Source: Unio delphinus | Lineage: Eukaryota > Mollusca > Bivalvia > Unionida > Unionidae | Length of the DNA: 64,000 nucleotides | Assembly: GCA_029339505.1 (NCBI GenBank) | Contig: JAQISU010000163.1 | Coordinates: 372,001-436,000 of the forward strand | Direction of reading: 5' to 3' | Shown here: piece by piece, positions 1 through 8,478 of the stretch | Layout of the letters: every line of letters starts with the position of its first letter | How positions within the stretch are numbered: position 1 is the stretch's first letter | Program-made: the position numbers and the translations under genes | Notes under the pieces: model-generated | What the model saw: the letters and a program-made list of their open reading frames with translations, nothing else | The model's database searches: none | What the model was told of the DNA's origin: nothing

Positions 1-2242
1 CGGGCGGTGCAGTAGAAAATTCTGATTGAATCTCTGAGATATTATGGTTACTTTTCAAGTATTTATCATCCATAGCAACGTCTGCGGATTTACAATACTC
101 ATGTAATGTTTCTTTTTTAAACCTCCAATTTCCCCACGCTTCCTTAGGATCTGTGAATTTAGCTACATCTGATTTGTATTTCTCATGGATATACATCGAA
201 TCAGTAGCTACTCTAACCGCGGTATTAGGAAATCTATTTATCATCGAGAATAGATTAATACAAGAATAGGCTAGCATAGAACTTCTCAAATGTGTGTACT
301 GACAACTATATCCATCACAGTAGGTAATAACCGTACCTAATTTCTCACCATTGGATCGAAAAGCATCCCTACGGGTTACAAATTTTCCTTTTTTTATTAA
401 ATCGGTTATGATAAAATCGTATTCTTCATTGTCTAAGATCAATCTCGAAGAATATTTTGCATTGTCAAATCTTCCACCTTGAGTGAATTTACCGATTATT
501 CTTCGTCCGAGTTCTTTAGCCTCTCTATTCCTACCTTCGAATAACCTCTTAGACCAATCCATAAGTGTTTCACAATCTCCCAATTGTTTTCGTTGTTCGT
601 TAATTATTTTTTCTAGATCGGGTTTTGGTAACCAAACATCTTTCTGAGCGTTATAACAAATAATAGCTTCGCTGACAATTAACGATATTAACATACCACA
701 ATCGATCATATATCGCGATAGCACAATTGGCATCCACGCTTTTTCATACATATGTCTACCAAGCCAAAGATAACTACACGGATGTAACCCTGTAGCTAAT
801 TCGAATGATATCACACGAGCGAACCCGGTTAAATCAAAATCAGGCAATGGACCATTAATCGCAACACGAGTCATTTCATGTGTGGGATGTCCAAATCGTT
901 TAAAATATTCAGAGCATTCTCCATATCCGAGAAAACTTCCAGGATAACACGCGGATATATCAATTGAAATCATACCATCACGTGAGTATTTTGTATTCCA
1001 CAGTCCTCCATGACCCAATTCGACGCAACTCAACTTCACATCCTCCAGAAAATCACTTCGTGTTGGACGCCATGAGTTTTTTTCTCGTGCGAAGTGAGCT
1101 ACCACTGATGGAATAGTAAAACTATCCGTAAGTAGTTTTTCATTAGAAAATTCTTTAGAATTTTCACCTGAAAATTCATTAGCGATTTTTCTCATTCTAG
1201 TATCTAATTCTTCAGTTCGATATAATTCACCATTTGGTTTTACAAACTGATCAAATCCTATTTCCGGATCCTCATTACTCCTGAGTAACCACATTGACAC
1301 AGGGTCGTCTTTGGTTAATGTGTGAATAGCATCAAATAATTTCTCTTCATAGAAACCATCCCAAGAAAATTCTTTAGGAATATATCGAACAGTTCTTTCT
1401 CGTGGAAATATATTTACCGCGGGTGTCCACGCGTGTTTGTTATGATCGATAATTTCAATTGGAGCTCCTCGCGATTGATATTTCGGTTCGTATAATACTT
1501 CTCCGGTTATTGTCGCTACCGATATTGGAAATTTTAATAATGCTTCTAATTTAGCTATATCGGAAATCGTTGCCCCGCGTTGTTTCACTGTTAGTTCCCA
1601 TTCGGTTATTTTTTTTCTTCGTAGATCAGTTAATTTGTTTCCCCGGGATGCATTTTTGAAGTGTTCTATTAACCGTGTTGCTACACAATTAAGTGGCAAA
1701 GCCACTGATGATGAAAACATCGGAGCTAGTTTTGTAATATTAGGATTATTATTTATTGGATATAACCCATACACAACTGCTGTTACAGGGTAAGATTTCT
1801 CATAGTATGGTTTGTCAATTCCAGTTAGAATTCCTGGTTTGGAATCTCTACTCACAATAACAGTTTTTTTATCCTTAAGGATTGGGTCAAATTTATCTCT
1901 GATAATCCATTCACCTTCCTCTTCGATAATGAATTTTATTCTAAAAAAATACCTCCGTAGAAATTGCTTTGCAATTTCACCAAGGTGTGAAAGTATCTCA
2001 GCTGCTCTTATATCATTCATAGTAGCATCAATTACAGGTACATTGACATCTTCATCAATAATTCGAAATGTCGACCACGTATGAGATGCTCCATCACGCT
2101 TAAACTCATTAAAACAGTCGCTGATTTTACTCAATAGTGGTTTATCATCTACTAGACTTTTAGGTATATCAGAGATTCTATCGAGATTAAATCTAACATT
2201 TTTCCAAGGCTTAATTTTCGATAATCTCTTGAACTCCTTCAT
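1..2242 (-). CDS. Divergent family B DNA polymerase, partial (C-terminus off the left edge)
   Basis: Open frame read by hand from the ATG at 2242 to the window edge, about 747 codons with no stop seen; frame agreement was checked at 2240, 941 and 182. Motif A is DISACYP (D428), a motif-B-like IGKF lies near residues 583-586, and motif C is ATDS (D681), in the order expected for the polymerase palm. Motif C lacks the first Asp of the usual DTD. About 420 residues precede motif A; I recognise no exonuclease or terminal-protein motif there. A protein-primed polymerase would replicate a linear viral genome. The start is preceded by an AT-rich TTATAAT box, and the gene is divergent from the zinc-ribbon gene with 42 bp between starts. 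Two palindromes of the element's dispersed family lie inside the frame (1146-1165 and 1960-1978). Sure of polymerase B type, less sure of the subfamily. Confidence 0.75.
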   Translation of the reverse strand, partial: MKEFKRLSKIKPWKNVRFNLDRISDIPKSLVDDKPLLSKISDCFNEFKRDGASHTWSTFRIIDEDVNVPVIDATMNDIRAAEILSHLGEIAKQFLRRYFFRIKFIIEEEGEWIIRDKFDPILKDKKTVIVSRDSKPGILTGIDKPYYEKSYPVTAVVYGLYPINNNPNITKLAPMFSSSVALPLNCVATRLIEHFKNASRGNKLTDLRRKKITEWELTVKQRGATISDIAKLEALLKFPISVATITGEVLYEPKYQSRGAPIEIIDHNKHAWTPAVNIFPRERTVRYIPKEFSWDGFYEEKLFDAIHTLTKDDPVSMWLLRSNEDPEIGFDQFVKPNGELYRTEELDTRMRKIANEFSGENSKEFSNEKLLTDSFTIPSVVAHFAREKNSWRPTRSDFLEDVKLSCVELGHGGLWNTKYSRDGMISIDISACYPGSFLGYGECSEYFKRFGHPTHEMTRVAINGPLPDFDLTGFARVISFELATGLHPCSYLWLGRHMYEKAWMPIVLSRYMIDCGMLISLIVSEAIICYNAQKDVWLPKPDLEKIINEQRKQLGDCETLMDWSKRLFEGRNREAKELGRRIIGKFTQGGRFDNAKYSSRLILDNEEYDFIITDLIKKGKFVTRRDAFRSNGEKLGTVITYCDGYSCQYTHLRSSMLAYSCINLFSMINRFPNTAVRVATDSMYIHEKYKSDVAKFTDPKEAWGNWRFKKETLHEYCKSADVAMDDKYLKSNHNISEIQSEFSTAPP

Positions 2243-2284
2243 ATTATAATTAAAACAAGTATTTAAATAAGAAAATTTTATATA

Positions 2285-2614
2285 ATGAATCATTGCAAAT
2301 GGCTTATGATTGGATCAAAGACTCCGTGTAACAAATCATGTAGAAATGAATTCTGTGGGTATCATATGCAGAGTGTAAGAAACGGTTCGGAGGGACCTCT
2401 ACCATGCTTGCATTGTGGGGTAGGTGTAAGAGGCAAGTCGCAGTTATGCATTAATTGCGGGGGTAAGCGTTATAGAGAGTTAAAACGTTATTATGACAAG
2501 CGAAGAATCAAAAATCCTGACGACGTCAATAGCAAAATCATAAAAACTACGGATGACTATATAAAAAGATTTGTTAATGTTATAATTCAGCCAATTAATG
2601 AATTAGACAAATAG
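2285..2614 (+). CDS. Small Cys-rich zinc-ribbon protein
   Basis: 109 aa. The N-terminal half has paired cysteines: C4, C15 and C19, a CxxH-type set (FCGYH), then CLHC and CINC, spaced as two knuckles of a zinc ribbon. The C-terminal half is Lys/Arg-rich and probably helical. This suggests a small nucleic-acid-binding protein, perhaps helping replication or transcription; the function is inference. It starts directly behind TTTTATATA, 42 bp from the divergent polymerase start, and ends 17 bp before the HNH gene, so it belongs to the replication side of the element. No catalytic motif is visible. Confidence 0.6.
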   Translation: MNHCKWLMIGSKTPCNKSCRNEFCGYHMQSVRNGSEGPLPCLHCGVGVRGKSQLCINCGGKRYRELKRYYDKRRIKNPDDVNSKIIKTTDDYIKRFVNVIIQPINELDK

Positions 2615-2631
2615 ATATATTATATATACAA

Positions 2632-3126
2632 ATGAGCCAAGAATTTCAAAGACATCCTGTTATTAAAAATTACGAAGCTTCTCGTGATGGTGTTGTCAGA
2701 CACAGTAAAAATAGGAAATCTGTTGGGCGGGATAATGGTATAGGGTATTTGACGTTTAGTGCTGGAGGGAAAATGTATCTCAATCACCGTTTCGTCTTCG
2801 AAGTGTATAATGGATCAATCAAGGATGGCCTTGTTATTGATCATATTGATGGTATTAGGACAAATAATTCTTTGAATAATTTACGAGCTGTTACACAAAG
2901 TGAGAATACTACATTTGGAAATACTGGTACTTGTAAATCAATTGGGAAGAGACCAGTAAGATCGTTTAATACTGAAGATAACACGGAGGGAGTATTTCAA
3001 TCAATGTCAGAAGCTGGTAAGTATTTCGATATTACCTCCTCCTCGGTACAAAAAGTAGCAGAGGGGGTTTATAAGACCGCTTTTTCAAAGCGTTTTAAAA
3101 ACAAAATTCAGTTTTCTTACGTATAA
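2632..3126 (+). CDS. HNH endonuclease of homing type (NUMOD-like C-terminus)
   Basis: 164 aa. The core has LNHRF (H52), then VIDHIDG (D70, H71) and NNSLNNLRAVT, the classic spacing of an HNH nuclease as in phage homing endonucleases. Around residues 120-155, the phrase SMSEAGKYFDITSSSVQKV is a NUMOD1-type DNA-binding helix-turn-helix. Such enzymes cut DNA at specific sites and spread their own gene. Here the gene is free-standing with its own ATTATATATA start motif, and no intron or intein is seen around it. It follows the zinc-ribbon gene by 17 bp. A role in element replication or in competition between elements is possible but unproven. Confidence 0.85.
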   Translation: MSQEFQRHPVIKNYEASRDGVVRHSKNRKSVGRDNGIGYLTFSAGGKMYLNHRFVFEVYNGSIKDGLVIDHIDGIRTNNSLNNLRAVTQSENTTFGNTGTCKSIGKRPVRSFNTEDNTEGVFQSMSEAGKYFDITSSSVQKVAEGVYKTAFSKRFKNKIQFSYV

Positions 3127-3136
3127 TACGTAAATG

Positions 3137-3265
3137 GAAATCTTACGGATTTCACGGGAGATAACTCCGTTAGGTATAACACGTGTGACAAATCATCAAT
3201 AACAGAGTTACGGATCTTAAACACGGAAACGCGTTTCTAACATTGATTGGAAAATCTTCGATTTT
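3137..3265. terminator. Two small palindromes after the HNH gene
   Basis: GAAATC/GATTTC (3137-3153) and AAAATC/GATTTT (3251-3265) are short stem-loops just 3' of the HNH stop. They match the style of hairpins found after other genes in the element and may mark transcript ends. That role is inference. Confidence 0.35.
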
Positions 3266-3532
3266 TGATTGGCTGTTATAATTAAATAAATCCGAACAAA
3301 ACACAATCAATTTTGTCTTTTTTCAAGTATTAACAGAACTGTTTTATAGACACGTCGTATTTAAACATTTTTTTTAATGTCTGTTTCAAGTATTATGCGT
3401 GTTTTCAACATTGTCAGTGATCGCTAATAAACAAACAAACAATTACAATCACTACACCTATTTTATATCCCCTCGTCGTAATGAGTATATATATACAAAT
3501 TCGTTCTTATTATAATTGGGCATTTAGCCGAA

Positions 3533-3633
3533 ATTCAAGTGTAAACAAAACCACACCGTCACACGTGGTATGAACGTTATTATTTACATTCAAAACCAAA
3601 GTTTCGATTTTGTGGTTTTGTTTACACTTGAAT
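3533..3633. repeat. 23-bp perfect inverted repeat with 55-bp loop
   Basis: The arm at 3533-3555 is exactly reverse-complementary to 3611-3633. The loop contains CACGTG-like and AT-rich sequence. It could be a hairpin-forming control site or an origin. Confidence 0.85.
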
Positions 3634-3649
3634 GTAGAATAGCCCGCGT

Positions 3650-3835
3650 CATCCATTGTCATTGAAATCAATTCATTCATTGTGTCACCTATAATCTATT
3701 GTTGTACCGTCGTCATTGTCATTGAAATCAATTCATTGTATATACCATTGTCATTGTTCACCTATAATCTATTGTTGTACCGTCGTCATTGTCATTGAAA
3801 TCAATTCATTCATTGTTCACCTATAATCTATTGTT
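3650..3835. repeat. Three-unit direct repeat, about 50-75 bp per unit
   Basis: Each unit carries CATTGAAATCAATTCATT followed by CACCTATAATCTATTGTT. A partial, diverged fourth copy of the second block lies near 3940. CACCTATAAT could act as a promoter or protein-binding element. Confidence 0.8.
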
Positions 3836-3960
3836 ATGTGTTTGTCGGTTGTAACCGTTGAGCGCTGCTTGATGTATAAAACACCAAGGGGGTTCAAAAC
3901 GGTAAATGTGCCGTCGTCATTCATTATATATAATCATAATCACCTATAATCGCATTAAGC

Positions 3961-4003
3961 TTCTGGGTATACTAAGATGATCAACACCTTAGTGTATCCA
4001 GAA
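3961..4003. repeat. 16-bp imperfect hairpin before the 129-aa gene
   Basis: The arms at 3961-3976 and 3988-4003 pair with two mismatches around an 11-nt loop. They end 47 bp before the start codon of the next gene. Confidence 0.6.
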
Positions 4004-4050
4004 TTCATTTTGAAAATACTTTATTTAAACAAATATATTTTTATATATAT

Positions 4051-4440
4051 ATGAATATTGAAAATCTCAAATTGATTATTATTGAAATCAACAAGTTGAA
4101 AGATCAAAATATAAAATTATGTTCAGGTTTGGATTGTGATCAAATTATGACCAATTTCGAGGATATACAATTTGCAGAACAGACCGGAAAATATGTCCTA
4201 TCTAAAAAATATTTTTTAATTAAGAATATCCAAAAGCTTATACGTGAGAGCTTAGTCAATACTGAAGATGTTAATGTCTTCGTACCATTATGTAGCATCG
4301 TTGAACGTGTTCGAAAGCAATTAGGATTAGAATATGAACAAAAGAGACTTATTAATTGTAAAGTGAGACAATTAAAAACATTAATGGAAAACTCTGAAGG
4401 TGATGAGCCCACGCGTAGAGAGCCTCCTTTGTTTGTATAA
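4051..4440 (+). CDS. Hypothetical protein of the viral element, 129 aa
   Basis: I do not recognise this protein. It is charged and Leu/Ile/Lys-rich, probably all-helical, with no signal peptide, membrane segment or cysteine motif. The C-terminal third (ERVRKQLGLEYEQKRL) looks like a short coiled coil. The start lies directly behind a TTTTTATATATAT tract, the best TATA-like start motif in the element, which supports real expression. It is the first gene of the rightward block after the control region and is followed by two palindromes. Confidence 0.5.
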   Translation: MNIENLKLIIIEINKLKDQNIKLCSGLDCDQIMTNFEDIQFAEQTGKYVLSKKYFLIKNIQKLIRESLVNTEDVNVFVPLCSIVERVRKQLGLEYEQKRLINCKVRQLKTLMENSEGDEPTRREPPLFV

Positions 4441-4551
4441 CCGATACGGTATGAGGAAGTAAAATTATGTGTGACTCAGTACAATAACAAGGAAGTATTA
4501 AAATGATTTGCATTTTTTAGTTAGTGATTTCTTTCGAAATGATTTGCATTT

Positions 4552-4594
4552 GAAAATCTAAAGGATTTTTTAATTAAAAATTGCAAAGCAATTT
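4552..4594. terminator. Pair of palindromes in the spacer after 4440
   Basis: GAAAATC/GATTTTT (4552-4569) and AAATTGCAAAGCAATTT (4578-4594). The second is the same palindrome that recurs at 1960, 8398 and 8428. Likely RNA hairpins in the intergenic spacer; termination or 3'-end processing is inferred. Confidence 0.4.
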
Positions 4595-4618
4595 AACAAT
4601 AATGATACTCTTTTAATA

Positions 4619-5764
4619 ATGATAGGACAATCATTGACCACACGAAACGTAAAGGAACGACTTAGCGCTCTTAAGAAAATATTACCCCTTCGTGATCGCA
4701 TACGTGAAAAACTTCAACAGCGGCAATTATTTCAGACTGATTTTTCTGATGATACACAACAACTCTTCAAACCTATTGTTAGTGCAACTGAGGGTGTGAA
4801 AACAGCAATCTCTAAACAAGAAAGCGCGCAGAAAGAGTCCTTTCTCCCTGTGTTAGAAAAAATAGCAAAACGAACTAAGCAATCAAAAAAATCATTACAA
4901 ACACTTCCTGGTGATATAATAACTGCTGCAAGACGACAAGAAGAACAACAACGAGTACTTCAGGAAGAAATTGAACGATTAGGTGATGTTAATATTTCCT
5001 CACCAGAAATGCAAGCATTTCCACCTGAAGAATTTCAAGAACAACAACAAGAAGAACCTGAAGAACAACCACAAGAAGAAACGGGAGCTGTTTCAAAGGG
5101 GGATTATTCTCCTGAAAATATATTTACAGTTGATGCGTTAAATATAATCAGAAATATCCCAACACTCTCTGGATTAGCTAAATTTACCAACGACAACATT
5201 AAAAAAGATAAGAGAAATGAGTATTTAATAGACGACACGTCTAAAAATTTTATAAACAGTAAAGACCTTTGGGCAAATAAGGTGTTTTTAGCAAACAAGA
5301 GGAAAAACAAAATCAACAAAAAAATAAAACCTGATTATGACCAATTTCTAGCTATGGTAAAGGGGATCACAGTAGCACCGCCAGTATACACAGCAGACCC
5401 AATCCCTGATGAAATACAAATAATGGCAGAGGCTGATTCCCAGAGTAAAACTCCAGAGTTGAAAACTCTGAAGGGTGCAACTGGTACAACTAAAAAAAAG
5501 GGTAGTGGTTTAGTTGGTAAAAATCCTATAGATTTTCACGCTAGTGTAACATGTCCTGGTAATATTCTCGGTGATATAGCACGATTAGAAGTACTTGTAG
5601 GAGGAAAACGAGCCGGGAATAACTCACTGGAAATAATCAATGAAGCAGCTGATATCTGTAGGAGATTATTTCAAGGTGGTATCATGGATATTGCAACATA
5701 TAGAGATTTCATTGAGGAGTTAACCGAAAATTCTTCGAATTTCTACGGTTATCATAGCGATTAG
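4619..5764 (+). CDS. Hypothetical virion-block protein, 381 aa
   Basis: The N-terminal ~115 residues are helical and basic. Residues ~115-160 are a Gln/Glu-rich low-complexity stretch (QEQQQEEPEEQPQEE). A C-terminal domain (about 240-375) ends in a compact helical part (GDIARLEVLVGGKRAGNNS and following). No enzyme motif, Walker box or membrane span is seen. Its place before the small basic protein and the capsid gene suggests an internal virion or scaffold role; that is inference. The C-terminal ENSSNF is encoded by a palindrome (5726-5743) of the dispersed family, so that part may be a late insertion. The start follows TCTTTTAATA. Confidence 0.6.
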   Translation: MIGQSLTTRNVKERLSALKKILPLRDRIREKLQQRQLFQTDFSDDTQQLFKPIVSATEGVKTAISKQESAQKESFLPVLEKIAKRTKQSKKSLQTLPGDIITAARRQEEQQRVLQEEIERLGDVNISSPEMQAFPPEEFQEQQQEEPEEQPQEETGAVSKGDYSPENIFTVDALNIIRNIPTLSGLAKFTNDNIKKDKRNEYLIDDTSKNFINSKDLWANKVFLANKRKNKINKKIKPDYDQFLAMVKGITVAPPVYTADPIPDEIQIMAEADSQSKTPELKTLKGATGTTKKKGSGLVGKNPIDFHASVTCPGNILGDIARLEVLVGGKRAGNNSLEIINEAADICRRLFQGGIMDIATYRDFIEELTENSSNFYGYHSD

Positions 5765-5771
5765 ATAATTG

Positions 5772-5787
5772 GAAATGCTAGCATTTC
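5772..5787. terminator. Perfect 16-bp palindrome GAAATGCTAGCATTTC
   Basis: Lies 8 bp after the 381-aa stop and just before the next start. The identical 16-mer recurs inside the next gene at 6099-6114, and its 12-bp core recurs at 6345 and 6432. Confidence 0.5.
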
Positions 5788-5797
5788 TATATAGAGA

Positions 5798-6298
5798 ATG
5801 ATCATACACTACAACCATGATAAACCAACTAACGTCTACGTGGTAAACTCACGATTGCCAAAATACCGAGCATACTATGGAGATGGTCTCGGTAATACTA
5901 TAATGGGATTATTTTCAAGAATGGCTCCAAAAGTGGCTCCGTTTGCAAAACAATTATCAATGAAAGCAATTGATGTTATCCGAGATAAGGGTATTAATAC
6001 TATTGGTGATCTTGCTAGTAAGGCATTTTCAGCCGCTCGGGATAAACTAACAGCGCTAGTTCGACGACGAAATTCTTCGAATTTCCAATCAAAACCTGGA
6101 AATGCTAGCATTTCTGGAATGACTTCACTGCCATCTACTACAGTAATGCCTACACAGGTTAGTAAAATAATAAATAACGCCGTGGATAAAAAACTACAGT
6201 CGTTAATGACTAACGCCCAGGATAACATAACAGCAAATATGATAGCCGGAAGTGGGCTTCCGGGAAGTGGCTTTAAGAAATTTCGCCGGAAACGTTAG
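5798..6298 (+). CDS. Small basic virion protein (adenovirus-core/pVI-like style), 166 aa
   Basis: The N-terminus (~1-35) ends in GDGLG. It is followed by a helical segment with Met/Phe/Ala (GLFSRMAPKVAPFAKQ), an Arg/Lys-rich middle (ARDKLTALVRRRN) and a basic tail (FKKFRRKR). This resembles small membrane-active or DNA-condensing virion proteins near the capsid genes of adenovirus-like and Polinton elements; homology is not proven. NSSNF and GNASIS in the middle are encoded by two dispersed palindromes (6069-6085 and 6099-6114), so part of the chain may be inserted sequence. The start follows TATATAGAGA. Confidence 0.5.
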   Translation: MIIHYNHDKPTNVYVVNSRLPKYRAYYGDGLGNTIMGLFSRMAPKVAPFAKQLSMKAIDVIRDKGINTIGDLASKAFSAARDKLTALVRRRNSSNFQSKPGNASISGMTSLPSTTVMPTQVSKIINNAVDKKLQSLMTNAQDNITANMIAGSGLPGSGFKKFRRKR

Positions 6299-6344
6299 AA
6301 ATATTTATTTGAACAGGATTTCCAATTATGATAGTTATTGTAGA

Positions 6345-6480
6345 AATGCTAGCATTAGAAATATTTGTGTCAGAATCACTTGTGATTCTATTTATTTGAA
6401 TAGGATGCTCAGTTGTTATGGTTATTGTAGAAATGCTAGCATTAGAAATATTTGTGTCAGAATCACTTGTATCAGAATCA
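6345..6480. repeat. Tandem repeat with AATGCTAGCATT palindromes
   Basis: Two ~85-bp units repeat a block with AATGCTAGCATT (6345-6356, 6432-6443) followed by AGAAATATTTGTGTCAGAAT. Frames open here on both strands, but they are by-products of the repeat. Confidence 0.7.
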
Positions 6481-6708
6481 TTAATGTTTCCAACGCCATC
6501 TTCATTATCAGATATTTTCATCATCATTATTAAAATACACCCAACTAAATAATTATTTATAAAAAAATTATTTTTATATTATAAAATATTTATAATTTGC
6601 TAATTTTGTTAGATTTTTTACTTTTTTTACTCATTTTTCTAGTGTTTTTACTCATTTTTCTAGTGTTTTTATGCAATTCATCGACAAAATTTCATGAAAA
6701 TCGAGGAT

Positions 6709-6894
6709 GAAAATCCAAGGAATTCATTTAGAGAAAATCGATTTTGATCAGATTTTTTATCCTGTGAGGCTAAAATTATGTTGTTTCATCGAATTTTCGA
6801 TGTTTTTTTTATTGATTTTGTATTGTTTTTTGGCTAATCCGTCGACATAATTTCATGAAAATCGATTTTCTCTAAATGAATTCCTTGGGTTTTC
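6709..6894. repeat. 37-bp inverted repeat upstream of the capsid gene
   Basis: Arms 6709-6745 and 6858-6894 are reverse complements at 36 of 37 positions, with a 112-bp spacer. Each arm is followed or preceded by another copy of TTTCATGAAAATCGA. Confidence 0.85.
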
Positions 6895-6968
6895 ATATGA
6901 AACTATTTTAAAATAATTTCAAAATTCTTTCAGAATTTTTTATTTAGACCATCGGATATATAATAAAA

Positions 6969-8393
6969 ATGTTCAAACAAAACCCTGATGTTGCATTTGA
7001 CATGGAAGCCCCAGTACTTAAAGATGAATCTGTACGTGATTATCAATTTTTTGCTTATCACGCAGTGCAACCTAATCTTCGCGGGAGAATTGAACTTCAA
7101 GTTCATGATACTAGTAAATACTTTTTACCCGCTGAAGCCTTTATTGAAGTCGAAGGTGAACTTGTAACAGATGTTGTAGCTAATACATCATATGCAGATA
7201 ACCCAACTGTCCGAGTTGGTTTTGTTAACAATGGCATCATGGCATTATTTGAAAGTGCTAGATATCTCATTGATGGAAAAGAAATCGAATCTATTGAACG
7301 CGAGGTTGATGTTGCTACGGGAATAATCGGGTTAGCGAGATACTCTGATGACTATACTAGATCAGCGGGTCCGTCTATGATGTTCACGAAGGATATTACT
7401 GATAACGCTGATCACATTCAGCATATTAAAATACATACTCCAGTAGATACTGCAGCTGCACAACCTGATACCCCTGAACATAGAGATATACCAGGTGCTG
7501 CCTTTGATATTCTCGGAAGTGTTAATAATAATTTCAATTTAGGGTTTGCAACAAGAGTATCAACGTTGCAAGGAGAGCGTCGACGGTTTTCATATGCGAT
7601 TCCGCTCCATCACATATTTGGATTTTGTAGAAACGTCAGAAAAGTTATCTATGGAGTAAAGCATACTATAGCACTAGTACGAAGAGGTACTGATAATTAT
7701 GCAATCTGGCGCGCTGCTGGCGTTGCCGCTGGTAAAGTCATTTTATCAAAACTATCACTGTGGATGCCAGTGTTGACTCCATCGTTGTCAACAGAACCAC
7801 GGTTACTATCATTTATGGATCAAGGGGGGAAGAGATTATTAAGTTGGTTGTCAACGTCCACAGATACCATGGATTCTAATACTGATGGTACACTTACATG
7901 GCATCTAGCATCAAAACAGGGTATTACAGCTCCACGGCATATTTTTATTGCGCTACAGAATACTGCGCGATTAAACAATCAAGAACGTTCCCACATGATA
8001 TTTGATCAAATTGGGTGTAGTGAAGTCTCGCTGAGAATAAACGGACAGCAAGAACCATCAGAGGATATACAACTTGATTATGGAAATAATCATATTGCAT
8101 GAGTTTATCATCGGTTGCTGTCATATATGGGACGCGATCAAAATGTTGATACTGGTCTACAAATATCACAGTTGGATTTTAAAAATCTGTATCCGATTTA
8201 TTACTTTTCGTTGGAACATCTTGACTTGATGAGACAGTCCGTCGTTGATATACACTTCCGAGCTCGTGTAACCCGTCCTGCTGGTATTGTTAATTATAGA
8301 GCGGTTGCTGTCATTCTCAGTGATAAGTCAATGATACTTGAAGGTGTTGGTGGACGAATGAGACTGGTAGATGCACCAGTGGAAAATATTTGA
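6969..8393 (+). pseudogene. Major capsid protein (double jelly-roll type), interrupted by one in-frame TGA
   Basis: The two open parts (6969-8102 and 8103-8393) are in one frame, separated only by TGA at 8100-8102. The N-terminal part is 377 aa and the remainder ~95 codons; total ~474 codons suits a double jelly-roll major capsid protein of Polinton/adintovirus type. Visible signs are a beta-rich N-terminus after an acidic leader, VNNGIMALFESARYLIDGKE in the first barrel (a typical capsid motif) and FSYAIPLHHIFGF with LSKLSLWMP in the second. The protein would self-assemble into the icosahedral shell. The start follows GATATATAATAAAA. The family call rests on motifs and neighbours (protease, penton, polymerase). 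The stop probably inactivates this copy unless read through. Confidence 0.7.
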
Positions 8394-8397
8394 TTGT

Positions 8398-8444
8398 AAA
8401 TTGCTTTGCAATTTCAGAAATGCTTAAAAATTGCTGTGCAATTT
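8398..8444. terminator. Two AAATTGC/GCAATTT palindromes after the capsid gene
   Basis: AAATTGCTTTGCAATTT (8398-8414) and AAATTGCTGTGCAATTT (8428-8444) differ in one loop base and begin 4 bp after the capsid stop codon. Confidence 0.45.
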
Positions 8445-8478
8445 GAATTTCTAATTTAGAATCAATCTGTTTTGTATA

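Larger units (their letters stand above)
3127..4050. other. Main non-coding region of the viral element
   Basis: 924 bp without a convincing gene, between the replication block and the virion-gene block. It holds a 23-bp perfect inverted repeat, a three-unit direct repeat, a 16-bp imperfect hairpin (3961-4003) and AT-rich promoter-like sequence before the gene at 4051. A regulatory region or replication origin is possible. Confidence 0.5.
6299..6968. promoter_or_regulatory. Spacer before the capsid gene, with repeats
   Basis: 670 bp without a gene. It holds the tandem repeat at 6345-6480, two copies of a T-rich repeat with ACTCATTTTTCTAGTGTTTT (6630-6670), the 37-bp inverted repeat, an AAAATTC/GAATTTT hairpin (6921-6939) and the capsid start box GATATATAATAAAA. 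It is the largest spacer inside the virion block and probably carries the capsid gene promoter. Confidence 0.5.

Noticed and set aside
1812..2084. 90-codon plus-strand frame
   Set aside because: Antisense shadow of the polymerase gene.
5875..6228. 117-codon minus-strand frame
   Set aside because: Antisense to the 166-aa gene, which has the start motif and fits the gene order.
6252..6533. Open frames on both strands after the 166-aa gene
   Set aside because: They are produced by the tandem repeat with GCTAGC palindromes; no start motif and antisense to each other.
8100..8102. Capsid TGA read as a reassigned codon or programmed readthrough
   Set aside because: Other viral genes here show no in-frame TGA and the penton-type gene is also broken, so a simple nonsense mutation is more likely.
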